Origin: an uncultured Flaviramulus sp.
Lineage (GTDB): Bacteria; Bacteroidota; Bacteroidia; Flavobacteriales; Flavobacteriaceae
Assembly: GCA_947495125.1 (NCBI GenBank)
Contig: CANLXL010000002.1
Coordinates: 496,001-560,000 of the forward strand
Direction of reading: 5' to 3'
Length of the DNA: 64,000 nucleotides
In this document: piece after piece, positions 7,849 through 17,534 of the stretch
Layout of the letters: every line of letters starts with the position of its first letter
How positions within the stretch are numbered: position 1 is the first letter of the stretch
Program-made: the position numbers and the translations under genes
The notes under the pieces: generated by a model
Told to the model about the DNA's origin: nothing
What the model saw: only the letters and a program-made list of their open reading frames with translations
The model's database searches: none

Positions 7849-9228
7849 TTATTCTAATTCTGAAATGATCGTTACTTGTGAATGCGTACTGGATTTATCA
7901 GTAATTGCCTTAGCGGTTATTCCCGTTCTCCAAACATATAAGGTGGTTAAAGATTCAATATTAACCAGCTGTTCTAAGCTTAAATCGGTTATTTTAGTAT
8001 TATATAAGTTTAATGAGCTAAGATGCTTTAATGCTTTTAAAGATTTAATGTTTTTGTCTGAAATTGGGTTAGAATGAATATTTAATCGGGTCAAATTATT
8101 GAGACGTGAAACAGATTTTAATTGGGCATCTGTTAAGTTACAATGGCTCATTTTTAGCCATGTAATTTGACTTTTAGCGAGTTCAAGTTTTGAAATCTGA
8201 TCATCGGTTATAGACTTGCCTTTAAAAGTCACCGAAATAAAATTACTGTTTTCTCCCATGAAATCAAGGGCAAAATTGTTTTGTTTTAATATAGCGATGA
8301 TATCGCTGGACAATGGAGCAACTTTTACACTTTCGTAATACGCTTTAGGGGTGTAATCTAATTGGTAATCGCGAAGCAATGTATAAACCATTTTTTTATC
8401 CATTTCTTTTTCTGTTGAAAAACGAGAAATACTGTCTGCACCATGCTGCATCCACCATTCAATAATTTGTATTTCACCAAATGTTAAGGCTGTGCCTCGA
8501 GGAGGCATAAATTTCTTATGAGACTTTGGTAAGGTCACTCTATTTAAAAGTATGCTTTCTAACGGTGCTTTTAAATTGATAATTGACCCATGATCACCGC
8601 CTGACATAACTTCGTTATAGGTTGTTAAAAGCAAACCTCCTTCTTTTTTAGTGGGATTATGACAACTTATGCATTTATTATTGAAAATAGGCTGAATGAT
8701 GTGCGGAAAGAAATTGATAGAATCTTTATCTAAAGCCTTTAAATCCAATTGGTTTTCTTTAGTTTCTTCACCTAACATATTTTTAACGAACTTGGGCGCG
8801 TAATGCATTAAATACGCCTCACCATGTGTGAGACTACCACCTAAGTGTCCGGAGACTGAAATTAAAATGATAATAAGAAATAGCACAATAGAAAAGGCAG
8901 GTTTTCGCAACCTGATTTTTTCTGTTTTTATAAGCCACCCAAAGAAAGATAATACGGTTACTAAAATTCCTAGCCATTTATGCCAGAATAAAATATTGGA
9001 ATCATAACCGCCTTGTTGTGAAAGTAACCAGCCTATTACAACGGCAAAGATTGAGGCAATCGTTCCCCAAAATAAAGTGAAAGCAATGGCTGGATTTAAA
9101 TTTAATGCCTTGGTTTTTGCCTTCTCAGCGTATAATTGCAAAAGACCGGACATTATTAAAAAGCCAATTGGTAAATGAACAATTAGAGGATGAAAACGCC
9201 CCAAAAACCTTACAATATTATCTTCCAT
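7849..9228 (-). CDS. Membrane-bound planctomycete-type cytochrome with C-terminal leucine-rich repeats
   Basis: 459 residues. Helices at about 10-150 (starting RFLGRFHPLIVHLPIGFLIM) give a DUF2231-like multi-pass membrane part. A PSCyt1-type domain follows with one c-heme motif C-I-S-C-H near residue 190, and KFMPPRGT and EIQIIEWWMQHGAD as in planctomycete cytochromes. Residues about 330-450 are leucine-rich repeat-like (LTRLNIHSNPISDKNIKSL). It is the last gene of a three-gene operon, 3 bp after DUF1501. The family is thought to act in periplasmic electron transfer coupled to degradation of sugars; that role is inferred. Confidence 0.85.
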   Translation of the reverse strand: MEDNIVRFLGRFHPLIVHLPIGFLIMSGLLQLYAEKAKTKALNLNPAIAFTLFWGTIASIFAVVIGWLLSQQGGYDSNILFWHKWLGILVTVLSFFGWLIKTEKIRLRKPAFSIVLFLIIILISVSGHLGGSLTHGEAYLMHYAPKFVKNMLGEETKENQLDLKALDKDSINFFPHIIQPIFNNKCISCHNPTKKEGGLLLTTYNEVMSGGDHGSIINLKAPLESILLNRVTLPKSHKKFMPPRGTALTFGEIQIIEWWMQHGADSISRFSTEKEMDKKMVYTLLRDYQLDYTPKAYYESVKVAPLSSDIIAILKQNNFALDFMGENSNFISVTFKGKSITDDQISKLELAKSQITWLKMSHCNLTDAQLKSVSRLNNLTRLNIHSNPISDKNIKSLKALKHLSSLNLYNTKITDLSLEQLVNIESLTTLYVWRTGITAKAITDKSSTHSQVTIISELE

Positions 9229-9231
9229 TTT

Positions 9232-10680
9232 TTAGGATAAAATGTCTTTTATAACATGACCGCTAACGTCGGTAAGTCTAAATCGACGCCCTTGATGCTT
9301 ATATATTAACCGCTCATGATCAACACCCATTAAATGCATTAAGGTTGCTTGAAAATCGTGTACATGTACCGGATTTTCAATGACATTATACCCAAATTCA
9401 TCGGTACTTCCGTATGTTATACCTTTTTTAATACCTGCTCCGGCCATAAATAAAGTAAAGCATTTTGGATGATGATCCCTACCGTAATTTTCCCGTGTGA
9501 GCTTACCTTGCGAATAATTTGTTCTTCCAAATTCACCACCCCAAATAACCAGAGTATCCTCAAGCATGCCACGTTGTTTTAAATCCTTTATCAAAGCCGC
9601 CGTTGGTTGGTCTGTTTCTCTACATTGTTTTTTAATGTCCTTCGGTAAATTGCCATGCATATCCCAACCCTGATGGTATAATTGAATAAATTTCACATCT
9701 TTTTCTGCAAGTCGTCTTGCCAGCAAGCAATTTGCAGCGAAAGTTCCCGGAATTTTACTGTCCGGACCATACATATCATAAATATGATCAGGTTCGCCAT
9801 CGGTATTCATGATTTCCGGAACAGAAGTCTGCATTCTAAATGCCATTTCGTATTGCGAAATTCGCGCTTTAATTTCGGGGTCTGTTGTCTCATTATATTG
9901 AAGACGTTGCAACTGGTTTAAATGGTCTAATTGATTTTTTCTGCTTTCGGGTGCTACACCAGGTGGGTTTTGTAAAAACAAAACCGGATCTTTGCTCGCT
10001 CTAAACTGCGTGCCCTGATGCTCTGAAGGTAAAAACCCATTCCCCCAAAGTCTGGAATATAATGGTTGTCCCAATTTATCTTTGGTAACCAAAACTACAA
10101 AGTTTGGTAAATTTTCGTTATCAGTCCCCAAACCATAACTCACCCAAGAGCCAATGGCAGGTCGCCCCGGAAATTGAGACCCAGTTTGAATGAAGGTTAC
10201 TGCAGGATCATGATTAATGGCATCTGTATGCATCGATTTAATAAAACATAATTCGTCCGCTATTTTAGCAGTATGAGGCATTAAATCACTCATCCATGCG
10301 CCACTTTTACCACGTTGTTTAAAATTGAAAATGGAACCTGCCAAAGGAAAAGATGTTTGTCCGGCAGTCATACCCGTTAAACGCTGCCCTTTTCTTATAC
10401 TTTCCGGTAGTTCTTGCCCATTCATTTTGGTTAATAATGGTTTGTAATCAAACAAATCTAATTGCGATGGTGCTCCACTTTGAAATAGGTAAATAACTCT
10501 TTTTACCTTTGGTGGGAAATGGGGTTTTCCAAGAATGGGATCGCCGTTTGGCCCTAGCAAAGGAGAGGCGTTAAGCGATAATGGATTTAACAAAGTGCTC
10601 AGGGTTATTGCACCTAATCCTAAAGACGTTTTGTTTAAAAAGTCACGACGCGAATAGTTTTTATTATGATTATTACACAT
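9232..10680 (-). CDS. DUF1501 protein with Tat signal
   Basis: 482 residues. The N-terminus YSRRDFLNKTSLGLGAITL is a twin-arginine signal, so the protein folds with cofactor or metal before export. The body is DUF1501, a member of the alkaline-phosphatase-like/sulfatase fold: VIYLFQSGAPSQLDLFDYKP (about 64-83), NHDPAVTFIQTG, LYHQGWDMHG and a C-terminal VIWGGEFGR..GRDHHP metal-site stretch. It always travels with DUF1553/PSCyt proteins, as here (11 bp and 3 bp spacings). Biochemical activity is not established. Confidence 0.92.
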   Translation of the reverse strand: MCNNHNKNYSRRDFLNKTSLGLGAITLSTLLNPLSLNASPLLGPNGDPILGKPHFPPKVKRVIYLFQSGAPSQLDLFDYKPLLTKMNGQELPESIRKGQRLTGMTAGQTSFPLAGSIFNFKQRGKSGAWMSDLMPHTAKIADELCFIKSMHTDAINHDPAVTFIQTGSQFPGRPAIGSWVSYGLGTDNENLPNFVVLVTKDKLGQPLYSRLWGNGFLPSEHQGTQFRASKDPVLFLQNPPGVAPESRKNQLDHLNQLQRLQYNETTDPEIKARISQYEMAFRMQTSVPEIMNTDGEPDHIYDMYGPDSKIPGTFAANCLLARRLAEKDVKFIQLYHQGWDMHGNLPKDIKKQCRETDQPTAALIKDLKQRGMLEDTLVIWGGEFGRTNYSQGKLTRENYGRDHHPKCFTLFMAGAGIKKGITYGSTDEFGYNVIENPVHVHDFQATLMHLMGVDHERLIYKHQGRRFRLTDVSGHVIKDILS

Positions 10681-10691
10681 GGTTTCTTATT

Positions 10692-13600
10692 TTATCTTTT
10701 GGTGTACATTTCGTCTAAATTATATATGGTATTCGCAATCATGGTCATTGCCGCCAGTTCTGATGTGTTCAAGTCTTTCGGAACATGGTAATCACCAACA
10801 TTAAGATAGTCTTTGGCACCCGCTTTATTCTTCTTAAATACTTCAAGTTCTTGTGTGTACAAATCGGTTAAGATACTTAATTCGGTAGCATTTGGTTTTC
10901 GGCTTATAGCCAATTCAAATCCTGTTTCTATTTGACTTTTAATACTGTCGCCACCTTGAATCTTCATACGCACTGCTAAAGCTTTTGAGGCCTCCACAAA
11001 TTGAGGATCGTTTAATAATGAAAGTGCCTGTAAAGGAGTATTTGTACGCTCTCTTGAAACGGCACAGAAATCTCTTCCTGGCATATCAAAAGTTGTCATA
11101 AATGGAGGAGGAGATGTTCTTTTATTAAAGGTATACAAACTATTTCGATATTGCTTATTATCATGATCTTGTTCATAGCGTAGCAAGTCTGCCGAAAAGT
11201 TCCCTTTTTCAATCCAAAGACCTTTGGGTTGATAGGGCTTTACACTTTCGCCTCCTAATTTTTCATAAAGCAACCCACTCGATTTCAGGGCATTATTACG
11301 AATAAATTCCGCTTGTAACCGGTAACTGGGTGCTCTGGCAAGTAGTTTATTTTCTGGGTCAATCTCTCGCAGTTCTAAACTTGCATTTGATACTTGCCTA
11401 TAGGTATTGCTACTCACCATGGTTTTAAGTAATTTTCTTAAATCCCATCCGGACTCCATAAAGTCTACAGCCAACCAATCTAACAATTTTGGATGCGTGG
11501 GTAATGCGCCTTGATTCCCAAAATCGTTTGGAGTAGAAACCAATCCCGTACCATAAATCATTTGCCAATATCGATTCACGGTTACGCGCGCGGTTAATGG
11601 ATTTTTTTTATCAAAGAGCCATTGTGTTAATCCCAACCTATCCTTGGGGTAGTCGGATGAAAAAGCCATAATGTTTTCTGGTGTTCCACGATTTACCTGT
11701 TCTCCATAAGCATCATACGCACCGCGTTCTAGAACAAAGGTATTTCTTTGTTCCGGCATTTCTTCCATGACCATAATCTCTTTTATCGTGTCTATGGTTT
11801 TTAATTTTTCCGTTCGTAAATTATTTAATTTTGAATTTACTGCTCTTAGGTTTTTGTTCCTGGGAACCCAAATATGTGTTGTAGTATTTGTTTTAGATTG
11901 ATTATAAACATGAGAAACTTGCGATGGTAATACTTCGCTGTCAAATATTGATAATTGATCTAGCATTCCAATAAATACACCATTGTCGCCAGTTTGCCCT
12001 CGAGGCGATTTCCCTACAAGTATGCGGCCTTTTGCATGAGGAATCATACTTTTATATAGTCTGTCATATTCTATTTCTGTGGTGGCCGTTTTTCCATTAA
12101 TGTATAATTTTAATCCTGATGCCTTTGCGGAGCCATCATAAGTCATCAATACATGTGTCCACACTCCAATAGGAATAGCTTCCTCAGATTTAGTATGAAT
12201 ATAATTACTGGGTAAACCACTTATTAAGCGCGCAGAAATTTGTCCTGAAGGTTCAATAAATAAATCCCAACCTCGATAAAACTGAGGCTTAACACTCGAA
12301 CTTCCAACAATCGTCATTGTTTTCCCAACGCTTGCTTTTTGGTCTTGTAAAACCCAAACAGAAACAGAGAAAGGTGACATTATTTCAAAGGCTTCCAAAC
12401 TGGTGATTTCAATCTGATCAAATTGTTCATCAAACTTAGCTCCTAACCCGAGCATAGCTTTTTCTAATGCAACACTGTTACTCGCAGTAGTTTTGTTATG
12501 ACCATCTACGGTAACAATTTTTCCACGTGCTTTTAAATTTTCAAATGTGTGATGTAGAACCGGTGATTTAATTTTAAATGATTTCGATTTTCTAAAATTA
12601 GTATCGGCAATAAAAGCCTTCATTTCTTTACTTTGAATGCGTTCTAATGAGTCAATTTTAGAAATATAAAGATCAATTTTTTTATCAGTGATGCTGTCAG
12701 ATAGAAGCAAGAAAGGTCCAGAATTTTTGTCATTAGCAGACATTCCTAATTCCTTAATATTGTTGAAAAAAGCAAATAATTGAAAGTAGTCTTTTTGTGA
12801 GATCGGGTCGAATTTATGATCGTGACATTTGGCACATTCCATGGTTAAGCCTAAAAATGCTGTACCAAAAGTATTTGTTCTGTTGGAAACATATTCTACA
12901 CGAAATTCTTCATCAATGGCTCCGCCTTCAGCTGTTGTGGGATGATTTCTGTTAAATGCCGTTGCAAGAATTTGTTCTTTAGTTGGGTTTGGCATTAAAT
13001 CGCCTGCAATTTGTTCACTCACAAATTCATTGTATGGTATATTATTTTTAAAGCTATTGAGTACCCAATCCCGCCATGGCCACATGTACCTAGAACCATC
13101 GGCATGATAGCCATGAGAATCGCTATAACGTGCCAAGTCTAACCATTCGGTAGCAAGTCGCTCGGCATGTGCATCGGTTTCCAATAGCCGATCAACCACT
13201 TTTTCGTAGGCATCCGGACTTTTATCGTTAACAAAAGCATTTAATTCCTCTATTGTGGGGACCATTCCGGTAAGATCGATAGTGACGCGTCGCAGTAATT
13301 GTGCTTTCGTTGTACGTTCAGAAGGGCTTAATTCGTTTTCTATTAATTTTGCATAAATAAATTGGTCAATTTCATTTTTCACTTCCCAATTGGTCTCGAT
13401 TTTTGGTGGTATGGATTTTATTGGAGGAATAAATGCCCAGTGTTTTTTCCAAGATGCACCTTGTTCAACCCATTTTATAATTATGGCCTTTTCTTTAGGA
13501 GTCAATACAAGATGAGAGTCTGCTGGCGGCATGATATAGCTAGCATCATCACTTAAAATTCTTTGAATGGCTTCACTCTTGTCTAAATTACCTGATTTAA

Positions 13601-13892
13601 ATGCAAAATTTCCATGGCTTGATTTTTTAAAAAGACCCCCTTCAATATCAAATCGTAAATCTGCTTTTCGCGTTCCGGCATCCGGTCCATGGCATAAAAA
13701 ACACTTATCAGAAAGTATGGGCTTGACATCAATGTTAAAATCGATTTCGCCTAATATTTGATCGTATGATATTTCAATATATTCAGGAAGTTTTTTTTTG
13801 CATCCTACATTTATAAATAGAAAAACACAGAAGCCCAAAAAAAGTGTGTGGCCTATGACGCGTTTTTTATTTAAAATAATAGGCATTAGCAT
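10692..13892 (-). CDS. PSD1/PSCyt (DUF1549-DUF1553) cytochrome protein with LamG domain
   Basis: 1066 residues. Order: signal or lipobox near 26-31 (FINVGCKK); PSCyt1 heme domain with CFLCHGPDAGTRKADLRFD near 62-80; DUF1549 (about 160-370) with a second heme motif C-A-K-C-H; a LamG concanavalin-like domain at about 470-690 (PFSVSVWVLQDQ, WTHVLMTYDG, LKLYINGK); and DUF1553 at about 760-1035 (LTRVNRYWQMIYGTGLV-like, RELLKTMVSS, TPLQALSLLNDP). First gene of the operon with DUF1501 and the cytochrome/LRR gene. Such proteins dominate Planctomycetes and occur sporadically in marine Bacteroidota; substrate unknown. Confidence 0.9.
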   Translation of the reverse strand: MLMPIILNKKRVIGHTLFLGFCVFLFINVGCKKKLPEYIEISYDQILGEIDFNIDVKPILSDKCFLCHGPDAGTRKADLRFDIEGGLFKKSSHGNFAFKSGNLDKSEAIQRILSDDASYIMPPADSHLVLTPKEKAIIIKWVEQGASWKKHWAFIPPIKSIPPKIETNWEVKNEIDQFIYAKLIENELSPSERTTKAQLLRRVTIDLTGMVPTIEELNAFVNDKSPDAYEKVVDRLLETDAHAERLATEWLDLARYSDSHGYHADGSRYMWPWRDWVLNSFKNNIPYNEFVSEQIAGDLMPNPTKEQILATAFNRNHPTTAEGGAIDEEFRVEYVSNRTNTFGTAFLGLTMECAKCHDHKFDPISQKDYFQLFAFFNNIKELGMSANDKNSGPFLLLSDSITDKKIDLYISKIDSLERIQSKEMKAFIADTNFRKSKSFKIKSPVLHHTFENLKARGKIVTVDGHNKTTASNSVALEKAMLGLGAKFDEQFDQIEITSLEAFEIMSPFSVSVWVLQDQKASVGKTMTIVGSSSVKPQFYRGWDLFIEPSGQISARLISGLPSNYIHTKSEEAIPIGVWTHVLMTYDGSAKASGLKLYINGKTATTEIEYDRLYKSMIPHAKGRILVGKSPRGQTGDNGVFIGMLDQLSIFDSEVLPSQVSHVYNQSKTNTTTHIWVPRNKNLRAVNSKLNNLRTEKLKTIDTIKEIMVMEEMPEQRNTFVLERGAYDAYGEQVNRGTPENIMAFSSDYPKDRLGLTQWLFDKKNPLTARVTVNRYWQMIYGTGLVSTPNDFGNQGALPTHPKLLDWLAVDFMESGWDLRKLLKTMVSSNTYRQVSNASLELREIDPENKLLARAPSYRLQAEFIRNNALKSSGLLYEKLGGESVKPYQPKGLWIEKGNFSADLLRYEQDHDNKQYRNSLYTFNKRTSPPPFMTTFDMPGRDFCAVSRERTNTPLQALSLLNDPQFVEASKALAVRMKIQGGDSIKSQIETGFELAISRKPNATELSILTDLYTQELEVFKKNKAGAKDYLNVGDYHVPKDLNTSELAAMTMIANTIYNLDEMYTKR

Positions 13893-14002
13893 GGAAATTT
13901 ATCAATTCCAATATATGAATTTATATGATGAAAAATGTCTGAATTTATTCAGTGAAAGAATTTATACAATTTCTATGATATGGTATTGCCTATTTTCAAC
14001 CT

Positions 14003-14425
14003 CTAAAATTTAATGTTCATTTTTATAGATTCATTCTTAAAATTAAACTTAGCCGTGGCATATTGTGGTGGGCCAAAGCCCATGGGGTTGTTGGACATAC
14101 CATAAGATTCTTTGGGCATACCGTTCGCTTCATAATCCATTTGTTGATTTTCATTTTCGTCATGTAAAGCTATGATTGCATAAGTTCCCGGCTCCATGTT
14201 TTTAAAAGTTATGGATACTTTACCATCTATAATTTTGCTTTCCATGTTTTGAATGCCAGGACCTTTCATAAAAGTGTCTTCGGTATGAAGTGACAGTAAT
14301 ACTTTGCCTTTGTTATTCGAAATGTTTTCTATAGTTACGGTAATGGTCTTATCTGCTTCGTTTTCTTGAGCGTTGGAGAAATTAATTGTAAGCAGAATGG
14401 TAATTAATAAGGTTAAAGTTTTCAT
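14003..14425 (-). CDS. DUF2141 secreted protein
   Basis: 140 residues with a cleavable signal peptide ending near Ala19 (NFSNAQ). The mature part matches DUF2141: TVTIENISNNKGKVLLSLH, YAIIALHDENENQQMD near 85-100 and the C-terminal YGMSNNP..FGPPQYATAKFNF. Family members are small periplasmic beta-sandwich proteins of unknown function. It is separated from neighbours by about 110 and 240 bp and appears to be transcribed alone. The stretch 14426-14668 upstream shows no recognised element. Confidence 0.87.
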   Translation of the reverse strand: MKTLTLLITILLTINFSNAQENEADKTITVTIENISNNKGKVLLSLHTEDTFMKGPGIQNMESKIIDGKVSITFKNMEPGTYAIIALHDENENQQMDYEANGMPKESYGMSNNPMGFGPPQYATAKFNFKNESIKMNIKF

Positions 14426-14668
14426 GATACTGTATGGTTTTAATTATTTATTAAGACAAATATCTTATAGCTTTTTTAAGTTTGGTAATAGATTCTACTG
14501 AGTTGTTGATTTGGCATGACGAATTGTGTTTTGTCTAAAACATGGGGTAAATGGATTAAAAGAGTCGCGTAGATGGGGCCTTTTAAAAACGTTAATAACT
14601 CCTAATAAAACCATTTCAATAAGCAGGTCAAAATCCCTATTTTGCACTTCATATTTAAATCGTAATGC

Positions 14669-16960
14669 GTGAAAGTTTGTATTGCTGAAAAACCAAGTGT
14701 TGCACGAGAAATAGCGTCTGTTTTAGGGGCTACTTCCAAACGTGACGGCTATTACGAAGGTAATGGTTATGCTGTGACGTATACATTTGGACACTTGTGC
14801 ACTTTAATGGAACCCAACGACTATAAGCCTTATTGGAAAAGCTGGGACCTGAATAACCTCCCCATGTTACCTGAAAAATTTCAAACAAAAGTAGTTTCAA
14901 ATTCAGGGATTCAAAAACAGTTTAATATTGTAAAAGGGTTATTTGATAAAGCCGATGTTGTTATAAACTGTGGTGATGCGGGACAGGAAGGAGAGCTTAT
15001 TCAGCGATGGGTGATGAATGAAGCTAATTATAAAGGGGAAGTGCAACGCTTATGGATTTCATCATTAACGACTGAAGCGATTAAGGAAGGGTTTCAGAAT
15101 TTAAAGCCTTCAGAAGAATATGATAATTTATACTATGCCGGTTTTTCAAGAGCGATTGGCGATTGGTTATTGGGTATGAATGCTACACGATTATATACGG
15201 TAAAGCATGGAGGATATAAACAAGTTTTATCGGTTGGACGTGTACAAACACCAACCTTAGCCATGGTGGTTGATCGCTATAAATCGATCGAAAATTTTAA
15301 ACCACAACCTTATTGGGAATTGCAAACGTTATACCGAGACGCTTTGTTTAGTTATGAAGAAGGACGTTTTTTGAAAAAAGAAGAAGGACAGTTGTTAGCT
15401 GATAAGGTTAAAGCATCTGATTTTGAAGTTGTATCCATAACCAAGAAAAAAGGGAAAGAGTATGCCCCCAAGTTATTTGATCTAACAGGATTACAAGTAT
15501 ATTGTAATACGAAATTTGGATTTTCGGCAGATGAGACCCTTAAGATCGTTCAGAAGTTATACGAACAAAAAGTAGTGACCTATCCAAGGGTTGATACGAC
15601 ATTTTTACCTAATGATGTGTATCCCAAAGTTCCCGGGATTCTTCAAAAACTGACTAATTATTCAAAACTAACACAGCCTCTTTTAGGGAAACCAAAAAAA
15701 AAATCAACTAAAGTCTTTAATGATAAAAAAGTAACGGATCACCATGCTATTATTCCAACAGGTATACAAATTAATTTACAATATAATCAGCAGCAGGTTT
15801 ATGATATTATTGTAAAACGTTTTATTGCCGTTTTTTATGACGATTGTTCTGTTTCAAATACAACAGTTATAGGTAAGGCAAGCGAAGTACCCTTTAAAAC
15901 AACAGGTAAGGAAATTTTAAATAAAGGGTGGCGTATGGTTTTTGAAAGCCCTAATGCAAAAGAGAAAGAATCGGGGATTCTGCCAACTTTTGAGAAAGGC
16001 GAAAAAGGACCGCATGAACCATCTTTTTTAGAAAAAGAAACGAAACCACCAAGTCAGTATACGGAGGCCTCTTTGTTGCGTGCCATGGAAACAGCGGGAA
16101 AACAAGTTGATGATGATGAACTCCGGGATTTAATGAAGGAGAATGGTATCGGGCGTCCCTCAACACGCGCTAATATTATTGAAACGCTGTTTAAACGTCA
16201 ATATATCAAACGAAATAAAAAACAGGTTTTACCAACGGTTACGGGGATTCAACTTATTGATACCATTCAGAATAAATTATTAAAATCAGCGGAGCTTACA
16301 GGATCTTGGGAAAAACAGTTGAAAGATATTGAAAAGGGGGAGTTTAGTGCGAGCAAATTCATTAAAAACATGAAGCGGATGGTTGATGAGTTGGTATATG
16401 AAGTTAGAAGTGAAACCAAACGTGCAAATATTTCTCAAGCAGAAATATTAAAGCAAAGACAGGCGAAAACTCGGGAAAAGAAAACCGCAGGAATTGTTGC
16501 CGAGACATGCCCAAAGTGTAAACAAGCAAAGCTTTTAAAGGGAAAAACAGCTTATGGTTGTAGTGCTTACAAATCGGGCTGTGATTTTGTGATGCCTTTC
16601 CGTTTTAATGGTAAGAAAATTTCTGAAAAACAATTCGTCAGACTACTAAAAAAAGGGTCTACCGTTAATTTAAAAGGCTTCAAAACAGATTCCGGTACAT
16701 TAGACGGTTTAATACGTTTTGATGAAAATTTTCAATTAAAATTAGAGCCTAAATATACTTCCGCGAAAGCGAAAACGAAAGAATTACCATGTCCTAAATG
16801 TAAAAAAGGAACTGTCGTAAAAGGTAAAACAGCTTATGGTTGTAGTGCCTATAAATCGGGATGTGATTTTAAAGTCACTTTCGATGAAGTGATGGCTAAA
16901 GTTAATGGACAAAAACCAACCAAAGAACTTGTTTATGGTATTTTAAATGGAAGTGTCTAA
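14669..16960 (+). CDS. topB: DNA topoisomerase III
   Basis: 763 residues, type IA topoisomerase. The Toprim domain starts at residue 1 (KVCIAEKPSVAREIASVLGA) and includes the D-A-G-Q-E-G-E metal motif near 108. The active-site tyrosine is Tyr305 in VTYPRVDTTFL. Two C-terminal zinc ribbons at about 612-640 and 706-735 are nearly identical (CPKC..KGKTAYGCSAYKSGCDF). The start is GTG, because the nearby ATG at 14665 is out of frame and the Toprim strand begins here. The enzyme decatenates replication intermediates. The last codons overlap the next gene by 14 bp. Confidence 0.95.
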   Translation: MKVCIAEKPSVAREIASVLGATSKRDGYYEGNGYAVTYTFGHLCTLMEPNDYKPYWKSWDLNNLPMLPEKFQTKVVSNSGIQKQFNIVKGLFDKADVVINCGDAGQEGELIQRWVMNEANYKGEVQRLWISSLTTEAIKEGFQNLKPSEEYDNLYYAGFSRAIGDWLLGMNATRLYTVKHGGYKQVLSVGRVQTPTLAMVVDRYKSIENFKPQPYWELQTLYRDALFSYEEGRFLKKEEGQLLADKVKASDFEVVSITKKKGKEYAPKLFDLTGLQVYCNTKFGFSADETLKIVQKLYEQKVVTYPRVDTTFLPNDVYPKVPGILQKLTNYSKLTQPLLGKPKKKSTKVFNDKKVTDHHAIIPTGIQINLQYNQQQVYDIIVKRFIAVFYDDCSVSNTTVIGKASEVPFKTTGKEILNKGWRMVFESPNAKEKESGILPTFEKGEKGPHEPSFLEKETKPPSQYTEASLLRAMETAGKQVDDDELRDLMKENGIGRPSTRANIIETLFKRQYIKRNKKQVLPTVTGIQLIDTIQNKLLKSAELTGSWEKQLKDIEKGEFSASKFIKNMKRMVDELVYEVRSETKRANISQAEILKQRQAKTREKKTAGIVAETCPKCKQAKLLKGKTAYGCSAYKSGCDFVMPFRFNGKKISEKQFVRLLKKGSTVNLKGFKTDSGTLDGLIRFDENFQLKLEPKYTSAKAKTKELPCPKCKKGTVVKGKTAYGCSAYKSGCDFKVTFDEVMAKVNGQKPTKELVYGILNGSV

Positions 16961-17534
16961 AAACGAACATCGTCATTTTGTAATCTTTAAGCCCTATGGC
17001 TATTTAAGTCAGTTTTTAAGTCGGGACTCAAAGCAACAATCGAAAAATTTCTTAGGGTCGCTTTATGAATTTCCGAAAGGTATAATGGCTATTGGTAGAT
17101 TAGATGAAAAATCTGAGGGACTTTTGCTTTTAACCACAGACGGTAAAATGAGCGGTTATATAAATAGTCAAAAAGTTGAAAAGGAATATTATGCTCAAGT
17201 TGATGGCGCTATTTCAGATCGGGCCATAGAGTGCTTAAAATCGGGTATTGAAATAGGTTTTGATGGAAAAAAATATATGACTAAACCTTGTAAAGTGTTC
17301 AAATTGGGAAGCACTCCGGATTTACCACAACGCTCGAAAAAGATTAGAGATGAGAGACACGGACCCACGTCCTGGATTTCCATTACTTTAAATGAAGGTA
17401 AATTTCGCCAAGTTCGAAAAATGACTTCGGCTGCCGGTTTTCCGACCTTACGACTTGTACGTGTTAGAATAGGAGGAATCCATATTGATAACATGCAACC
17501 GGGTGAGGTTATTGAGGTTAAGAGTATTATCTAA
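16947..17534 (+). CDS. RsuA/RluE family rRNA pseudouridine synthase
   Basis: 195 residues. Lacks the S4 domain, as in RluE, and starts directly with the catalytic core: FVIFKPYGYLSQF near 11-23, then GRLDEKSEGLLLLTTDG (about 51-67) with the catalytic Asp. WISITLNEGKFRQVRKMTSAAGFPTLRLVRVRIG at the C-terminus is the RNA-binding family signature. Most similar in layout to RluE (23S rRNA U2457), but RluF-like specificity cannot be excluded. It overlaps the end of topB by 14 bp, so translational coupling is likely. Confidence 0.9.
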   Translation: MEVSKNEHRHFVIFKPYGYLSQFLSRDSKQQSKNFLGSLYEFPKGIMAIGRLDEKSEGLLLLTTDGKMSGYINSQKVEKEYYAQVDGAISDRAIECLKSGIEIGFDGKKYMTKPCKVFKLGSTPDLPQRSKKIRDERHGPTSWISITLNEGKFRQVRKMTSAAGFPTLRLVRVRIGGIHIDNMQPGEVIEVKSII

